Shown here: positions 25,466 to 36,672 of the stretch, in pieces
Layout: each line of letters begins with the position of its first letter
How positions within the stretch are numbered: the stretch's first letter is position 1
Source: Clostridia bacterium
GTDB taxonomy: Bacteria; Bacillota; Clostridia; Christensenellales; Borkfalkiaceae
Length of the DNA: 64,000 nt
Reading direction: 5' to 3'
Assembly: GCA_017536205.1 (NCBI GenBank)
Contig: JAFXHX010000002.1
Span: 58,811-122,810, forward strand
Notes under the pieces: generated by a model
What the model saw: only the letters and a program-made list of their open reading frames with translations
Told to the model about the DNA's origin: nothing
Database searches by the model: none
Translations under genes and position numbers: made by a program

Positions 25466-28400
25466 ATGTTTGAACTTAACAATTTTGATGCTATACAAAT
25501 AGGCGTTGCATCTCCCGAAAAAATAAGACAATGGTCTTACGGTGAAGTAACCAAAGCCGAAACTATTAACTACAGAAACCAAAAACCCGAAAAAGACGGG
25601 CTTTACTGCGAAAGAATATTTGGACCTACCAAAGATTACGAATGTCACTGTGGTAAATACAAAAGGGTTAGATACGCAGGTATGGTGTGCGACAAATGTG
25701 GCGTTGAAGTAACGAAGTCTAAAGTACGTCGTGAAAGAATGGGTCACATCGAACTTGCCGCACCCGTATCTCACATTTGGTATTTTAAAGGCGTTCCTTC
25801 TAAAATAGGTCTTATTTTAGACGTTCCGCCAAAGTCGCTTGAACAAGTTTTATACTTCGTATATTATATCGTTTTAGACCCAGGTACTACCGACCTTCAA
25901 TACAAACAAGTAATAAGCGATAAAACGTATAACGAATACCTTGAAAAATACGGTGAGAACTCGTTTAAAGCAGGTATGGGCGCAGAAGCCGTTAAAGAAC
26001 TTTTAATGGCTATCGACCTTGAAAAAGAAGCGGCAGAACTTAAACAAATTATTAACGAAAATCAATCGAGCCAGAAAAAGGTTAAGGCTATCAAACGCCT
26101 TGAAGTAATTGAAGCGTTTAGAACGGGTGGCGCTCGTCCCGAATGGATGATACTCGACGTTATTCCCGTTATGCCCCCCGATTTAAGACCTATGGTTCAA
26201 CTTGACGGCGGTAGGTTTGCTACTAGCGACTTAAACGACCTTTACAGGCGCGTTATCAATAGAAATAACCGTCTTAAACGCCATATGGAAATCGGCTCGC
26301 CCGAAATCATTATAAGAAACGAAAAGAGAATGCTTCAAGAAGCGGTTGACGCACTTATCGATAACGGTAAACGCGGTAAAGCAGTTACCGGCGTTGGCGG
26401 TCGCGACCTTAAATCACTCTCTGCGTTCCTTCGTGGTAAACAAGGCCGTTTCCGTATGAACCTTTAGGTAAGCGCGTTGACTATTCTGGCCGTTCGGTTA
26501 TCGTAGTAGGTCCCGAACTTAAAATATATCAATGCGGTCTTCCCAAGGAAATGGCTATTGAACTTTTCAAGCCCTTCGTAATGAAGAAACTTGTGGAAAA
26601 CAACACTTGCCACAACATTAAAAACGCTAAACGCACCGTTGAAAGAATGAAACCTTGCGTTTGGGATATTTTAGAAGAAATTATAAAAGACCACCCCGTT
26701 CTTTTAAACCGTGCTCCCACGCTTCACAGACTTTCTATTCAAGCGTTCGAGCCCGTGCTTATCGAGGGTAGGGCAATTAAACTCCACCCGCTCGTATGTG
26801 GTGCGTTCAACGCCGACTTCGACGGTGACCAAATGGCAGTTCACGTTCCCCTTTCGGTTGAAGCGCAAGCAGAAGCAAGGTTTTTAATGCTTTCTTCTAA
26901 CAATATTTTAAAACTTTCAGACGGCAAGCCCGTTATGTCGCCTTCTCAAGACATGGTACTTGGTTGTTACTACCTTACCATCGTTAGAAAGGCAGAAGGT
27001 AAGTTCTACGGCGAAAACGCTCATATCGAGTTCACCGAAAGCGAAGGCAAGTTCTATAAGAACTATAAATACGATAAGAAAGAACAAAAAGTTACTTATG
27101 ACGAAGAGTGCGAAGTGCTTTCTTCAATCAACGGCGCAGACGGCACTATTTTAAAGTGCGAACTTAAAGGAAAAGTTACGGGTAGCGTTTATAACGTTGA
27201 AAAGCACGTTCCTTCGTACTATACAAGCGAAGAAGAAGCAATTCTTGCTTATCAAACCAAATACCTTCACCTTCAAGACGAACTATACGTTAGAAGAACG
27301 GTTACCACTCCTAACGGAGAAACCGTTACGGGTAGGGTAAAAACTACTTGCGGTAAAATTATTTTCAACGAAAAAATCCCGCAAGACCTTGGCTTTGTTA
27401 AACGCGAAAAGGCAGAAGATTACCTTGAATACGAAGTTGGTATGCTCGTTAAGAAAGGCGAACTTAAAAAGATTGTTGAAAGATGCTTTAAGTTCAAGTC
27501 TGCTAAATGCGCTGCCGACACTCTCGACTACATTAAAGAACTTGGTTACAAGTACTCTACTATCGGCGCTATAACCACTTCTATTTTCGATATGCAAGTT
27601 CCCGAAGCGAAGAAGTCTATTCTTGACAGTGCTTCGAACGAAGTATTAAAAATCGAAAAGAAGTTCAACCGTGGTTTTATTACCGATGAAGAAAGATACA
27701 ATGCGGTTGTATCGGTATGGAAACAAGCAACCGAAGACGTTACCGAAGAACTTAAGAAAACGCTTGAAAAGTTCAACCCCATCTGGATGATGGCGGACTC
27801 TGGCGCGCGTGGTTCTATCGACCAAATTAAGCAACTTTCAGGTATGCGTGGTCTTATGACCAACCCCAACGGTGAAACGCTTGAAATCCCCGTTAAATCG
27901 TGCTTCCGTGAAGGTCTTACAGTTCTTGAATACTTCACGTCGTCACACGGTGGTAGAAAGGGTCTTGCCGATACCGCACTTAAAACGGCTGACTCGGGTT
28001 ACTTAACTCGTCGTTTAGTTGACGTATCGCACTCTGTTATCGTTAAAGAAGAAGACTGTTTTGCTTCGCTTGGCGAAAGTCCAAAGGGTCTTGAAGTTTC
28101 GGCAATTTACGTTGAAGGTCAAACTAAACCCGTTGAAACGCTTGCAGACAGGCTTTCTGGTAGATTTAGCGTTAAAGACGTTATTAACCCTGCAACGGGC
28201 GAAGTTATCGTTCCTGCCGACACTATGATTTCTGAAGAAAAAGCAGAAGAAATCGAAAAAGCAGGCATTAAGTCGGTTGTAATTAGAACTGCATTTACTT
28301 GCCGTAGCAAAATCGGCGTTTGCGCTAAGTGTTACGGTAAAAACATGTCGAACCTTGCTCCCGTTCAAGTGGGCGAAGCAGTTGGTACTATCGCCGCTCA

Positions 28401-29235
28401 ATCAATCGGCGAACCCGGTACACAACTTACCATGCGTACGTTCCACACAGGTGGTATAGCGTCTACGGGCGACATCACTATGGGTCTTCCCAGAATTGAA
28501 GAACTTTTCGAAGCGAGAAATCCCGCAGGTAGAGCAGTTCTTTGCGAACACCAAGGTATCGTTTCTATTGAAGAAATCGACGGTCTCCGTCACGTTAAAG
28601 TTAAAAACGCGCAAAGCGATAAGGAAAAAGACTATCCTATTCCTTATAATGCAGAACTCAAAGTTAAAGACGGCGACGAAGTTGTTCCAGGCACCGTATT
28701 AACGAGTGGTTCGGTTTACCCACAAGCAATTTTAAAAACTCGTGGTGTAAAGGGCGTTCAAGACTACATTTTAAGCGAAGTTCAAAAAGTTTACCGTTCG
28801 CAAGGCGTTGAAATTAACGATAAACACGTTGAAATTATCGTTCGTCAAATGCTTAGAAAAGTTCTCATTCAAGCAAGTGGCGACACGTCGTTCCTTCCCG
28901 GTGAATACGTTGACGAATACAGGGTTGTTGAAGAAAACAAGCGCGTAATCGAAAACGGTGGCGCTCCCGCAATGGTTGAAAGAGTGCTTCTCGGTATTAC
29001 GAAAGCGTCGCTCGCTACCGAAAGTTTCTTATCGGCAGCGTCGTTCCAAGAAACCACCAGAGTGCTTACCGATGCGGCTATTAAGAATAAAATCGACAAA
29101 CTCGTTGGTCTTAAAGAAAACATTATTATCGGTAAACTTATCCCTGCCGGCACGGGTGCAAAAGAGTATAAAAACCTTCTTCCCCAAACGGCAACTACGC
29201 TTCAAAATATCGGCGTAGAGGGCGAAATTGTTTGA
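25466..29235 (+). CDS. rpoC: RNA polymerase beta-prime subunit, split by a one-base frameshift
   Basis: Catalytic beta-prime subunit. The first 333 codons (25466-26467) hold the zinc-binding [21 protein letters not shown] and end at a TAG after [10 protein letters not shown]. The continuation is one frame back, beginning [17 protein letters not shown] at about 26464, and runs to 29235 with the catalytic [12 protein letters not shown] motif. One missing T in the TTT at 26463-26465 explains everything; repaired, the protein has about 1256 residues, normal for the family. The break falls inside a universally conserved motif, not at a known rpoC split site. Since rpoC is essential, a sequencing or assembly homopolymer error is most likely. 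An in-frame ATG at 26551 could not give a working subunit. Confidence 0.93.
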
Positions 29236-29260
29236 CATAATCAAGCAAAAATGTTAAAAT
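29232..29260 (+). promoter_or_regulatory. Internal promoter of the rpsL-rpsG-fusA block
   Basis: TTGACA (29232-29237) overlaps the rpoC stop; 17 bp later TAAAAT (29255-29260) with an extended TG (29252-29253). This uncouples ribosomal protein expression from rpoBC. Confidence 0.8.
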
Positions 29261-29280
29261 TATAAAGTTGGGCTGTTAAA

Positions 29281-29371
29281 TTACGCGTTTTTCGCCAAAT
29301 AGGGCGCAAAAATGCGTAAAACACAGTTTTAACTACTAAATTAAACTTCTTTAAGCGGGTACGCTTTAAGA
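29281..29371 (+). promoter_or_regulatory. Two-hairpin rpsL leader
   Basis: A long stem with TTACGCGTTTTTCGCC pairing to a partner that ends AAAAATGCGTAA (29281-29319, one bulge, one wobble). It is followed by TCTTTAAGCG / CGCTTTAAGA (29348-29371, one mismatch). Both lie between the promoter and the AAGGAGG site of rpsL, a good position for ribosomal-protein feedback. Confidence 0.55.
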
Positions 29372-29402
29372 TATTTTCCGAAAAAAACAAGGAGGTAAAA
29401 GT

Positions 29403-29774
29403 ATGCCAACAATTAACCAGCTTATCAAACAAGGCAGGTCAATCGGTAAAGAAAAGAGCAAAGCTCCTATTCTTGACAGTTGCCCACAGAGAAGAGGCGT
29501 TTGCCTTACGGTAACCACCACTACTCCCAAAAAGCCTAACTCAGCACTTCGTAAAATTGCGAGAGTTCGTTTGACTAACAAGCAGGAAGGTATGGTTTAT
29601 ATTCCTGGCGAAGGTCACAACCTTCAAGAGCATAGTTCCGTACTTATCCGCGGTGGAAGGGTTAGAGACCTTCCCGGTGTTCGTTATCATATCATCCGTG
29701 GCACTTTAGATACTGCAGGCGTTGCAAAGCGCAAACAATCTAGAAGTAAATACGGCGCTAAGAGACCTAAATAA
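29403..29774 (+). CDS. rpsL: 30S ribosomal protein S12
   Basis: Decoding-centre protein, 123 residues. The conserved [17 protein letters not shown] loop and [28 protein letters not shown] are intact. The lysines linked to streptomycin resistance (TPKKPNS and [10 protein letters not shown] regions) carry the sensitive-type residues. AAGGAGG precedes the ATG. It starts the rpsL-rpsG-fusA block, followed by tuf. Confidence 0.99.
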   Translation: MPTINQLIKQGRSIGKEKSKAPILDSCPQRRGVCLTVTTTTPKKPNSALRKIARVRLTNKQEGMVYIPGEGHNLQEHSSVLIRGGRVRDLPGVRYHIIRGTLDTAGVAKRKQSRSKYGAKRPK

Positions 29775-29836
29775 TAACACCAAACAACATTACCTACTTG
29801 TCGGAAAGTATTTTAAGCCCGATTTTGTAGGCAGTA

Positions 29837-29905
29837 TACAAGCATTTGCTTGTAGAAGGTTCACCGCTATTTAGCGTGTGATAGCTGTACAAGGGTATTA
29901 CCCTT
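29837..29905 (+). promoter_or_regulatory. Three tandem hairpins in the rpsL-rpsG spacer
   Basis: TACAAGC/GCTTGTA (29837-29854), TCACCGCT/AGCGTGTGA (29861-29881) and AAGGGTA/TACCCTT (29891-29905) fill most of the 154-nt gap. In E. coli the S12-S7 spacer is the S7 autoregulatory target; an analogous role is inferred here. Confidence 0.5.
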
Positions 29906-29928
29906 AAATATTTAAAGGAGGATTTATT

Positions 29929-30399
29929 ATGCCAAGAAGAGGCAACGTTCCCAAGAGAGACGTTTTACCAGACCCTATTTACGGTAGCAAGGTTGTAACC
30001 AAACTCGTAAATCAGATTATGTTAGACGGTAAAAAGGGAATAGCACAAAGCATTGTTTACGATGCTTTTGCAAAAATGCAAGAAAAAACCGGTCAAGACG
30101 CTATGGAATGCTTTAATCAAGCAATGGCTAACGTTATGCCGGTATTAGAAGTTAAAGCAAGAAGAGTAGGTGGTTCTAACTATCAAGTTCCCATCGAAAT
30201 TAGGCCTGAAAGAAGACAAACTCTTGCAATTCGCTGGATTGTTCTTAACGCAAGAAAGAGAAGTGAAAGAGAAATGTGCGACAGGCTTGCTAACGAATTA
30301 CTCGACGCCATGAACAACACTGGTGGCGCAGTTAAGAAGAAAGACGATACTCACAGAATGGCAGAGGCTAACAAAGCGTTTGCACACTATCGTTGGTAG
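29929..30399 (+). CDS. rpsG: 30S ribosomal protein S7
   Basis: Primary 16S rRNA binding protein that nucleates the 30S head, 156 residues. [21 protein letters not shown] start, [17 protein letters not shown] and the C-terminal [20 protein letters not shown] are canonical. AAAGGAGG lies before the ATG. fusA follows 9 nt later. Confidence 0.99.
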   Translation: MPRRGNVPKRDVLPDPIYGSKVVTKLVNQIMLDGKKGIAQSIVYDAFAKMQEKTGQDAMECFNQAMANVMPVLEVKARRVGGSNYQVPIEIRPERRQTLAIRWIVLNARKRSEREMCDRLANELLDAMNNTGGAVKKKDDTHRMAEANKAFAHYRW

Positions 30400-30408
30400 G
30401 AGTAGGTT

Positions 30409-32496
30409 ATGGCTAGACAATACGACCTTTTACACACCAGAAACATCGGTATTATGGCGCATATCGACGCCGGTAAAACCACCACTACCGAACGTATCTT
30501 ATTCTATACGGGTAAAACGCACAAACTCGGTGAAACTCACGACGGTGAAGCAACCATGGACTTCATGGAGCAAGAAAAAGAACGTGGTATTACCATTGCG
30601 TCTGCTGCAACTACCTGTTACTGGAACGGCAACAGAATAAACATTATCGACACACCAGGTCACGTTGACTTCACTATCGAAGTTGAGCGTTCGCTCCGCG
30701 TACTTGACGGCGCGGTTGCAACTTTCTGTGCAAAGGGTGGCGTTGAGCCCCAGTCTGAAACCGTATGGCGTCAGGCTGACAAATATAAAGTTCCCAGAAT
30801 AGCATACGTTAATAAAATGGATATCAACGGCGCAAACTTCTTTGGCGCAGTTGAAATGATGAAAGAACGTCTTCACACCAACGCGGTTCCCATTTGCCTT
30901 CCTATAGGTAAAGAAGATACCTTCACCGGTATTATCGACCTCGTTGAAAACAACGCTATTATATATAAGGATGATACGGGTAAAGATTTTGAAATCGTTG
31001 CAGTTCCCGCAGATTATGCTGATACTGTAGAAGAACTTCGTATGCAACTTATGGAAACATGCGCAGAGCAAGAAGACGAACTCATGGAAAAATATTTCGA
31101 AACGGGCGAACTTACCGTTGAAGAAATGAAAAGGGCTTTAAGAAAAGCAACGATTAAAATGCAAATTACTCCCGTACTTTGCGGTTCGTCGTACAAAAAC
31201 AGAGGTGTTCAACACCTTATCGACGCTATCGTTGACTATCTTCCTAGCCCCCTTGACGTTGAAGAAGTTAAGGGTGTTAACCCCAAAACCGAAGCAGAAG
31301 AAATTAGAAAATCAAGCGACGAAGAACCTTTCGCAGGCTTGGCGTTCAAAATCGTTGCCGACCCGTTCGTTGGTAAACTTGCTTTCTTCAGAGTATATTC
31401 GGGTACTTTAGAATCGGGCTCTTACGTATACAACAGTACGAAAGGCAAAAAGGAAAGGGTTGGTAGACTCGTGCTTATGCACGCTAACCACCGTGAAGAA
31501 CTCGAAAAGATTTACTCGGGTGACATATGCGCAATCGTAGGTCTTAAAGATACTACTACGGGCGATACGCTCTGCGATGAAGCACACCCCGTTATCTTAG
31601 AAAGAATGGAGTTCCCCGAACCCGTTATTAAAGTAGCAATCGAACCCAAAACTAAACAAGGTCAAGAAAAGATGACGCTTGCGCTCATCAAACTTGCAGA
31701 AGAAGACCCCTCTTTTAAGTTCTATACCGATAAAGAAACGGGACAAACTATTATTGCAGGTATGGGCGAACTTCACCTTGAAATTATCGTTGACAGACTT
31801 TTACGCGAATTCAAAGTAGAAGCAACCGTTGGTAAGCCTCAAGTTGCATACCGCGAAACCTTCCGCCGTGAAGTTCAAGCACAAGGTCTTTACAAACGTC
31901 AATCGGGTGGTAAGGGTCAATACGGTGACTGTAAAGTTACCTTTACTCCGCTTGAACCCGGTCAAGGCTTTGAATTTGAAGATATCACCGTTGGTGGCTC
32001 AATTCCCAAAGAATATATCGAACCTATTAGAAAGGGTATTGAAGAAGCATCTAAGAACGGTACTTTAGCAGGTTACGAAGTGGTTGACTTTAAAGCAACC
32101 GTTTACGACGGTTCGTACCACGACGTTGACTCGTCTGAAATGGCGTTTAAGATTGCAGGTTCACTTGCATTTAAAGAGGCTATGAAAACGGCTAACCCCG
32201 TAATTTTAGAGCCTATCATGAAGGTAGAAATCGTAACTCCCGAAGATTACTTCGGTGACCTTATGGGTAACGTTTCTTCACGCCGTGGTACTATCCAAGG
32301 CACTGAAGATAGAAACGGCTCGAAGGTTATTGACGCGCAAATCCCATTATCGGAAATGTTTGGTTACGCAACCGACCTTCGTTCACGTACTCAAGGTCGT
32401 GGTCAATATACTATGCAATTTGACCACTACGAAGAAGTACCTAGGTCAGTAGCCGAAAAAATCATCGGTGAAAGAGCGTCGAGAAACAACGACTAA
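30409..32496 (+). CDS. fusA: Elongation factor G
   Basis: Translocation GTPase, 695 residues. G1 is AHIDAGKTT (residues 16-24), switch [11 protein letters not shown]4 NKMD, followed by domains II-V, including the domain IV stretch YRETFRREV and the C-terminal [20 protein letters not shown]. The length is standard for the canonical factor, so a paralogue such as the tetracycline-protection type is unlikely. Confidence 0.98.
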   Translation: MARQYDLLHTRNIGIMAHIDAGKTTTTERILFYTGKTHKLGETHDGEATMDFMEQEKERGITIASAATTCYWNGNRINIIDTPGHVDFTIEVERSLRVLDGAVATFCAKGGVEPQSETVWRQADKYKVPRIAYVNKMDINGANFFGAVEMMKERLHTNAVPICLPIGKEDTFTGIIDLVENNAIIYKDDTGKDFEIVAVPADYADTVEELRMQLMETCAEQEDELMEKYFETGELTVEEMKRALRKATIKMQITPVLCGSSYKNRGVQHLIDAIVDYLPSPLDVEEVKGVNPKTEAEEIRKSSDEEPFAGLAFKIVADPFVGKLAFFRVYSGTLESGSYVYNSTKGKKERVGRLVLMHANHREELEKIYSGDICAIVGLKDTTTGDTLCDEAHPVILERMEFPEPVIKVAIEPKTKQGQEKMTLALIKLAEEDPSFKFYTDKETGQTIIAGMGELHLEIIVDRLLREFKVEATVGKPQVAYRETFRREVQAQGLYKRQSGGKGQYGDCKVTFTPLEPGQGFEFEDITVGGSIPKEYIEPIRKGIEEASKNGTLAGYEVVDFKATVYDGSYHDVDSSEMAFKIAGSLAFKEAMKTANPVILEPIMKVEIVTPEDYFGDLMGNVSSRRGTIQGTEDRNGSKVIDAQIPLSEMFGYATDLRSRTQGRGQYTMQFDHYEEVPRSVAEKIIGERASRNND

Positions 32497-32516
32497 TAGT
32501 AAATAGTGGTGTAAAG

Positions 32517-32587
32517 GCGTTAAAAAACATACTAAATATAGTATTTTTGTTTTAACGCTTGACACTTTCGACGCATTATTATATACT
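32517..32587 (+). promoter_or_regulatory. Hairpin and tuf promoter
   Basis: GCGTTAAAA/TTTTAACGC (32517-32558) with inner ATACTA/TAGTAT arms ends exactly where TTGACA (32559-32564) begins; TATACT is 17 bp on (32582-32587). The hairpin may end fusA transcripts or act as an operator while tuf gets its own strong promoter. Confidence 0.75.
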
Positions 32588-32644
32588 TTAAGTAATTTAA
32601 AATAAAAATAAAAACAAACAATTTTTTGGAGGAAACAAACAACT

Positions 32645-33850
32645 ATGGCAAAGCAAAAATTTGACAGAAGTAAACCGCACGTAAATATCGGTACTATCGG
32701 CCACGTTGACCACGGTAAAACTACTCTTACCGCTGCTATCACGATGGTTCTTGCTGCAAAGGGTGGCGCTGAAAAAATGCGTTACGACCAAATCGACAAA
32801 GCACCCGAAGAAAAGGCAAGAGGTATTACGATTAACACCTCGCACGTTGAATACCAAACTGAAGCACGTCACTACGCTCACGTTGACTGCCCCGGCCACG
32901 CTGACTACGTTAAGAACATGATTACCGGTGCCGATCAAATGGACGGCGCAATCTTAGTAGTTGCTGCAACCGACGGTCCAATGCCTCAAACTAGAGAACA
33001 CATCCTTCTTGCTCGTCAGGTAGGCGTTCCCTATATCGTAGTATTCCTTAACAAGTGCGACCAAGTAGACGACGAAGAACTTTTAGAACTCGTTGAAATG
33101 GAAGTTAGAGAAATCCTTTCTGAATATGGCTTCCCTGGCGACGATACTCCTATCATCAAAGGTTCTGCGTTCAAGGCTCTTGAAGCTGCTGCTAACGACA
33201 ATGCAGACGACCCTGCTTGCAACTGCATCATGGAACTCATGGCTGCTATTGACTCATACATTCCTACTCCTGCTCGTGAAGAAGACAAACCTTTCCTTCT
33301 TCCTGTAGAAGACGTATTCACCATTTCTGGTCGTGGTACCGTTGCTACTGGTAGAGTAGAAAGAGGTATTGCAAAAGTTGGCGACCCCGTTGATATTATC
33401 GGTATTCGTCCTGAAAAGAGCACTTCGGTTATTACCGGTCTTGAAATGTTCAGAAAATCTCTTGATGAAGCATACGCTGGTGACAACGTTGGTGCACTTT
33501 TAAGAGGTATTGATAGAACTGGTATCGAAAGAGGTCAAGTAGTATGCAAACCCGGCACCGTTCAACCTCACACTGAATTCACCGGTCAAGTATACGTTCT
33601 TACCAAAGAAGAAGGTGGTAGACATACTCCTTTCTTCAACAACTACCGTCCTCAATTCTACTTCAGAACTACCGACGTTACCGGTACCATCAAACTTCCT
33701 GAAGGCGTTGAAATGGTTATGCCTGGCGACCACGTTACCATCGCTGTAACCCTTATCACTCCCGTTGCTATGGAAGAAGGTCTCCGCTTCGCTATTCGTG
33801 AAGGTGGCAGAACCGTTGGTTCGGGTGCTGTTTCTACTATCGTTAAATAA
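32645..33850 (+). CDS. tuf: Elongation factor Tu
   Basis: Delivers aminoacyl-tRNA to the ribosome. The 401 residues have GHVDHGKTT (19-27), [12 protein letters not shown] (the G4 motif, with Cys as in other EF-Tu proteins), and the usual domains II and III ending [29 protein letters not shown] gives a strong ribosome site. Codon use is more T/C-balanced than in neighbours, as expected for a very highly expressed gene. Confidence 0.99.
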   Translation: MAKQKFDRSKPHVNIGTIGHVDHGKTTLTAAITMVLAAKGGAEKMRYDQIDKAPEEKARGITINTSHVEYQTEARHYAHVDCPGHADYVKNMITGADQMDGAILVVAATDGPMPQTREHILLARQVGVPYIVVFLNKCDQVDDEELLELVEMEVREILSEYGFPGDDTPIIKGSAFKALEAAANDNADDPACNCIMELMAAIDSYIPTPAREEDKPFLLPVEDVFTISGRGTVATGRVERGIAKVGDPVDIIGIRPEKSTSVITGLEMFRKSLDEAYAGDNVGALLRGIDRTGIERGQVVCKPGTVQPHTEFTGQVYVLTKEEGGRHTPFFNNYRPQFYFRTTDVTGTIKLPEGVEMVMPGDHVTIAVTLITPVAMEEGLRFAIREGGRTVGSGAVSTIVK

Positions 33851-33868
33851 TAGAAATAACTAAATTAT

Positions 33869-33899
33869 AAAAAAGTCTAGATTTTATCTAGGCTTTTTT
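33869..33899 (+). terminator. tuf terminator
   Basis: AAAAAAGTCTAGAT / ATCTAGGCTTTTTT with one wobble pair and a T-run. Confidence 0.85.
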
Positions 33900-33947
33900 T
33901 ATTTGCAAAAAAGTCGAAAATTGCCGAAATTACTATAAAATTAACTT

Positions 33948-33985
33948 AAAGTTAACTTTAAAATGTTTTAATATTAAGGTACAAT
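33948..33985 (+). promoter_or_regulatory. fakA promoter region with palindrome
   Basis: TACAAT at 33980-33985 with a weak TTTAAA 17 bp upstream. The perfect palindrome AAAGTTAACTTT (33948-33959) sits against the -35 and could be an operator; it does not match the known FapR or FabT sites. Confidence 0.4.
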
Positions 33986-33995
33986 AAGGAGTATT

Positions 33996-35633
33996 ATGGC
34001 TTATTTATCAATTAACGGCAATTATTTTAAAAATATGCTTGCTGGTGGTGCTCAAGCGCTTACCGAAAACGTTAACGTTGTAAACGAATTGAACGTTTTC
34101 CCCGTTCCCGATGGCGATACGGGCTACAATATGCTTAAAACGCTTGAAGGTGGTATTAAAAAAATCGTTAACCTTCAAGACCAAACTATATCACGCGTAA
34201 TTAGCGCTTTTGCAGAGGGTTCGTTACTCGGCGCAAGGGGTAACTCTGGCGTAATACTATCAATGTTCTTTAAAGGTTTAGCAAAAGGTTTAGAAGGCGT
34301 TGTAGAACTTTCTGTTAGCGACTTAAAATCGGCGCTTCAAACTGCGGTTGAATATGCTTATTCGGCTGTTGAAAAACCTGTTGAAGGTACAATTTTAACC
34401 GTTTTTAAAGACTCGGCTACTTACGCTAACGAAAACGCCCCCGAAGACGTTGGGATAGACGGTTATCTTGGTATTTTACTTGAAAGCGCAAATAAAACGC
34501 TTGCAAAAACCAAATATATGCTTCCTGCTCTTACCGAAGCCGACGTTGTAGATAGTGGCGGTGCAGGTTACGTTTATATTTTAGAAGGTTTTATAAAGGC
34601 TTTAACGGGTGAAGAAATTGCCTATACTTTAGGCGATTTACACGAAGAAACCGAAGAAATTGACCTTTCGCTTTTCACTCGTGATAGCGTTATGGAATAC
34701 GGTTATTGCACCGAGTTTATTTTAAGGCTTCAAACATTAAAAACAAACGTTGATAGTTTTAACGTTCAAACGCTCATTGATTATTTTAAAGAAATAGGTG
34801 GCGACAGTATTGTTTGCGTTAAATCAGGCGATGCCGTAAAGGTGCACGTTCACACGTTTACGCCTGGGTTAGTACTTTCAAAATGCCAAGAATACGGCGA
34901 GTTTTTAACGCTTAAAATTGAAAATATGACGTTACAACACAACGAAACTAAAACTAGCGCACCCAAAAAGCGCGTTGCAGTAGTTGCAGTTGCAAACGGT
35001 AACGGCGTTAAAGACTTGTTTTTAGAGCTTGGGGCAGACGCTATTGTTGAAGGTGGTCAAACTTCAAACCCCTCTGCTAGCGACTTTATAAAGGCGTTTA
35101 ATGAAGTTAACGCCGAAAACATTATAGTTCTTCCAAACAACTCAAACGTAATACTTTCAGCTTGCCAAGCAAGTAAAATGTTTGAAAGCGCAAACGTTAT
35201 GGTTATACCCACTAAAACAATACAGCAAGGCTACGTTTCGCTTTCGCTTATAAACACTTCGCTTGACGATTTAAGCGCTCACGTTGAAGAGATTAAAGAA
35301 TCGCTTTTAGAAGTTACTTCAATCGACGTTACTTACGCAGTTAGAAACGCAAGCATTAACGGAAAAACCATTTTAAAAGGCGATTATATGGCAATTTCTT
35401 CAAGCGATATTTTATCAACCGATAAAGATAAGGTTAAAACTGCCGTTTTGGCAATAAAAAACGCCCCCGATATCGATTTGAAAGAAATTATAACGGTATT
35501 TATCGGTAAAGACGTAACCGAAACCGAAAAAGAAAACTTCCAAGAAGAAGTTGAAAATGCGTTCCCCGACCATGAACTCGTTGTTTACGAAGGTGGTCAA
35601 GAAGTTTATAGTTTCTTAATTTGTATTGAATAG
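33996..35633 (+). CDS. fakA: Fatty acid kinase ATP-binding subunit (DAK2/DhaL domain)
   Basis: FakA phosphorylates fatty acids held by a FakB protein, which feeds exogenous fatty acids into phospholipids. Of 545 residues, about 1-200 form the DhaL nucleotide domain with the Mg/ATP motif NVFPVPDGDTGYNML (29-43), LLGARGNSGVILS and DSGGAGYVYILEG; the C-terminal half is the FakA-specific region. A FakB-like DegV gene follows after 9 nt. It was formerly annotated YloV/DAK2 protein. Confidence 0.93.
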   Translation: MAYLSINGNYFKNMLAGGAQALTENVNVVNELNVFPVPDGDTGYNMLKTLEGGIKKIVNLQDQTISRVISAFAEGSLLGARGNSGVILSMFFKGLAKGLEGVVELSVSDLKSALQTAVEYAYSAVEKPVEGTILTVFKDSATYANENAPEDVGIDGYLGILLESANKTLAKTKYMLPALTEADVVDSGGAGYVYILEGFIKALTGEEIAYTLGDLHEETEEIDLSLFTRDSVMEYGYCTEFILRLQTLKTNVDSFNVQTLIDYFKEIGGDSIVCVKSGDAVKVHVHTFTPGLVLSKCQEYGEFLTLKIENMTLQHNETKTSAPKKRVAVVAVANGNGVKDLFLELGADAIVEGGQTSNPSASDFIKAFNEVNAENIIVLPNNSNVILSACQASKMFESANVMVIPTKTIQQGYVSLSLINTSLDDLSAHVEEIKESLLEVTSIDVTYAVRNASINGKTILKGDYMAISSSDILSTDKDKVKTAVLAIKNAPDIDLKEIITVFIGKDVTETEKENFQEEVENAFPDHELVVYEGGQEVYSFLICIE

Positions 35634-35642
35634 GAGATAGTT

Positions 35643-36539
35643 ATGAAAAGATTAGTTGCTTGCACGTCAACGGGTTGCATTGAATACGCACCCGAACGCT
35701 ATCGCAATTTAGGCATAGAAATTATTAGAATACATATGTTTTTTAAGGGCAAAGAGTACCTTGAGGGTTTAGATTTAGACCCCGTTGATTTTTATAAAGA
35801 ACTCGAACAACTCGAAGACCCTAAAAACAATTTACCATACACGGGTATGCCCACCACCGAAGAACTTCATAATTTTTATAAAAAAGCCATTGAAAACGGC
35901 TATGAAGAAGTTATAATCGTTGCAATCAGTTCGGCGCTCGGTGGTACTTATAACCTAATTAAACTTATAGGCAAAGAATACGAAGATAAAATTAAAGTTC
36001 ACGTTATAGATAGTAAAATCACTTGCTTTGGCGAGGGGCTTTTGGCTATTAAAGCGCAACAACTCGTAAACGAAGGCGTTCCCACCGAAACCATTTTAAA
36101 AGAAATTAAGTGGATGATGGCTCACCAAGAGTTTTTGGGTGTTGATGGCAAACTCGATTACCTTATTTATAACGGCAGGCTCAAAGGCGGTAAAGCGCTT
36201 ATGGGTAAAATGCTTCAAATATGCCCACTTATACATTTTAGCAAAGAAGGCGAAATAGTTCCCCTTAAAAGCATAAGAACGCCTAAAAAAGCACTTATGG
36301 CAACGTGTGAAGAACTTAAAAACATTATAGGCGACCGTAACGAGAACGACTATATTTTATGGCATATCTACACGGGCACGTCGCTTCTTAACAACCTTTT
36401 AGAAATTGAAAAGAGTTACGGCATTAAAACAAACCACGAAGACGTTATTATGTCGCCCGTGTCTGGTTGTCACAACGGCCCGTGGCTTGCAGGTTACGGC
36501 TTAATGTTTATTCGCAGAAAGGACGAGCCACTTGACTAA
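35643..36539 (+). CDS. DegV family protein, predicted FakB fatty-acid-binding subunit
   Basis: A 298-residue DegV-fold protein that presents a bound fatty acid to FakA. The family features are the N-terminal TSTGCIEYAPE, TGMPTTEEL (substrate-side TS/TG motif), ISSALGGTYN and the GKLDYLIYNGRLKGGKALMG segment near residue 175. Tail length and C-terminal GCHNGPWLAGYG are as expected for DegV proteins. Adjacency to fakA is strong support; chain-length preference cannot be read. Confidence 0.9.
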   Translation: MKRLVACTSTGCIEYAPERYRNLGIEIIRIHMFFKGKEYLEGLDLDPVDFYKELEQLEDPKNNLPYTGMPTTEELHNFYKKAIENGYEEVIIVAISSALGGTYNLIKLIGKEYEDKIKVHVIDSKITCFGEGLLAIKAQQLVNEGVPTETILKEIKWMMAHQEFLGVDGKLDYLIYNGRLKGGKALMGKMLQICPLIHFSKEGEIVPLKSIRTPKKALMATCEELKNIIGDRNENDYILWHIYTGTSLLNNLLEIEKSYGIKTNHEDVIMSPVSGCHNGPWLAGYGLMFIRRKDEPLD

Positions 36540-36562
36540 ATAAAACGTTAAAAAAATATAAT

Positions 36563-36585
36563 AAACGGAGCAACGCTCCGTTTTT
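36563..36585 (+). terminator. Rho-independent terminator
   Basis: AAACGGAGC / GCTCCGTTT, AAC loop, T-run, 24 nt after the fakB stop. Confidence 0.85.
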
Positions 36586-36672
36586 ATTTTGAGTGAAAAA
36601 ATACAAGTAAAAGTTAAAATAATTATAGAAAATGCGCTTAATTTTAGTTATAATAAATTAAAGGAGATATTT

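Noticed and set aside
25466..26467. A naturally split rpoC1-like gene
   Set aside because: The break lies inside an invariant motif and the second part begins mid-motif; natural rpoC splits fall elsewhere. A one-base error fits better.
36589..36672. N-terminal extension of the putative glycosidase
   Set aside because: No ribosome site before 36589, while AAAGGAG precedes the ATG at 36673 at normal distance; the start at 36589 also follows directly on the fakB terminator.
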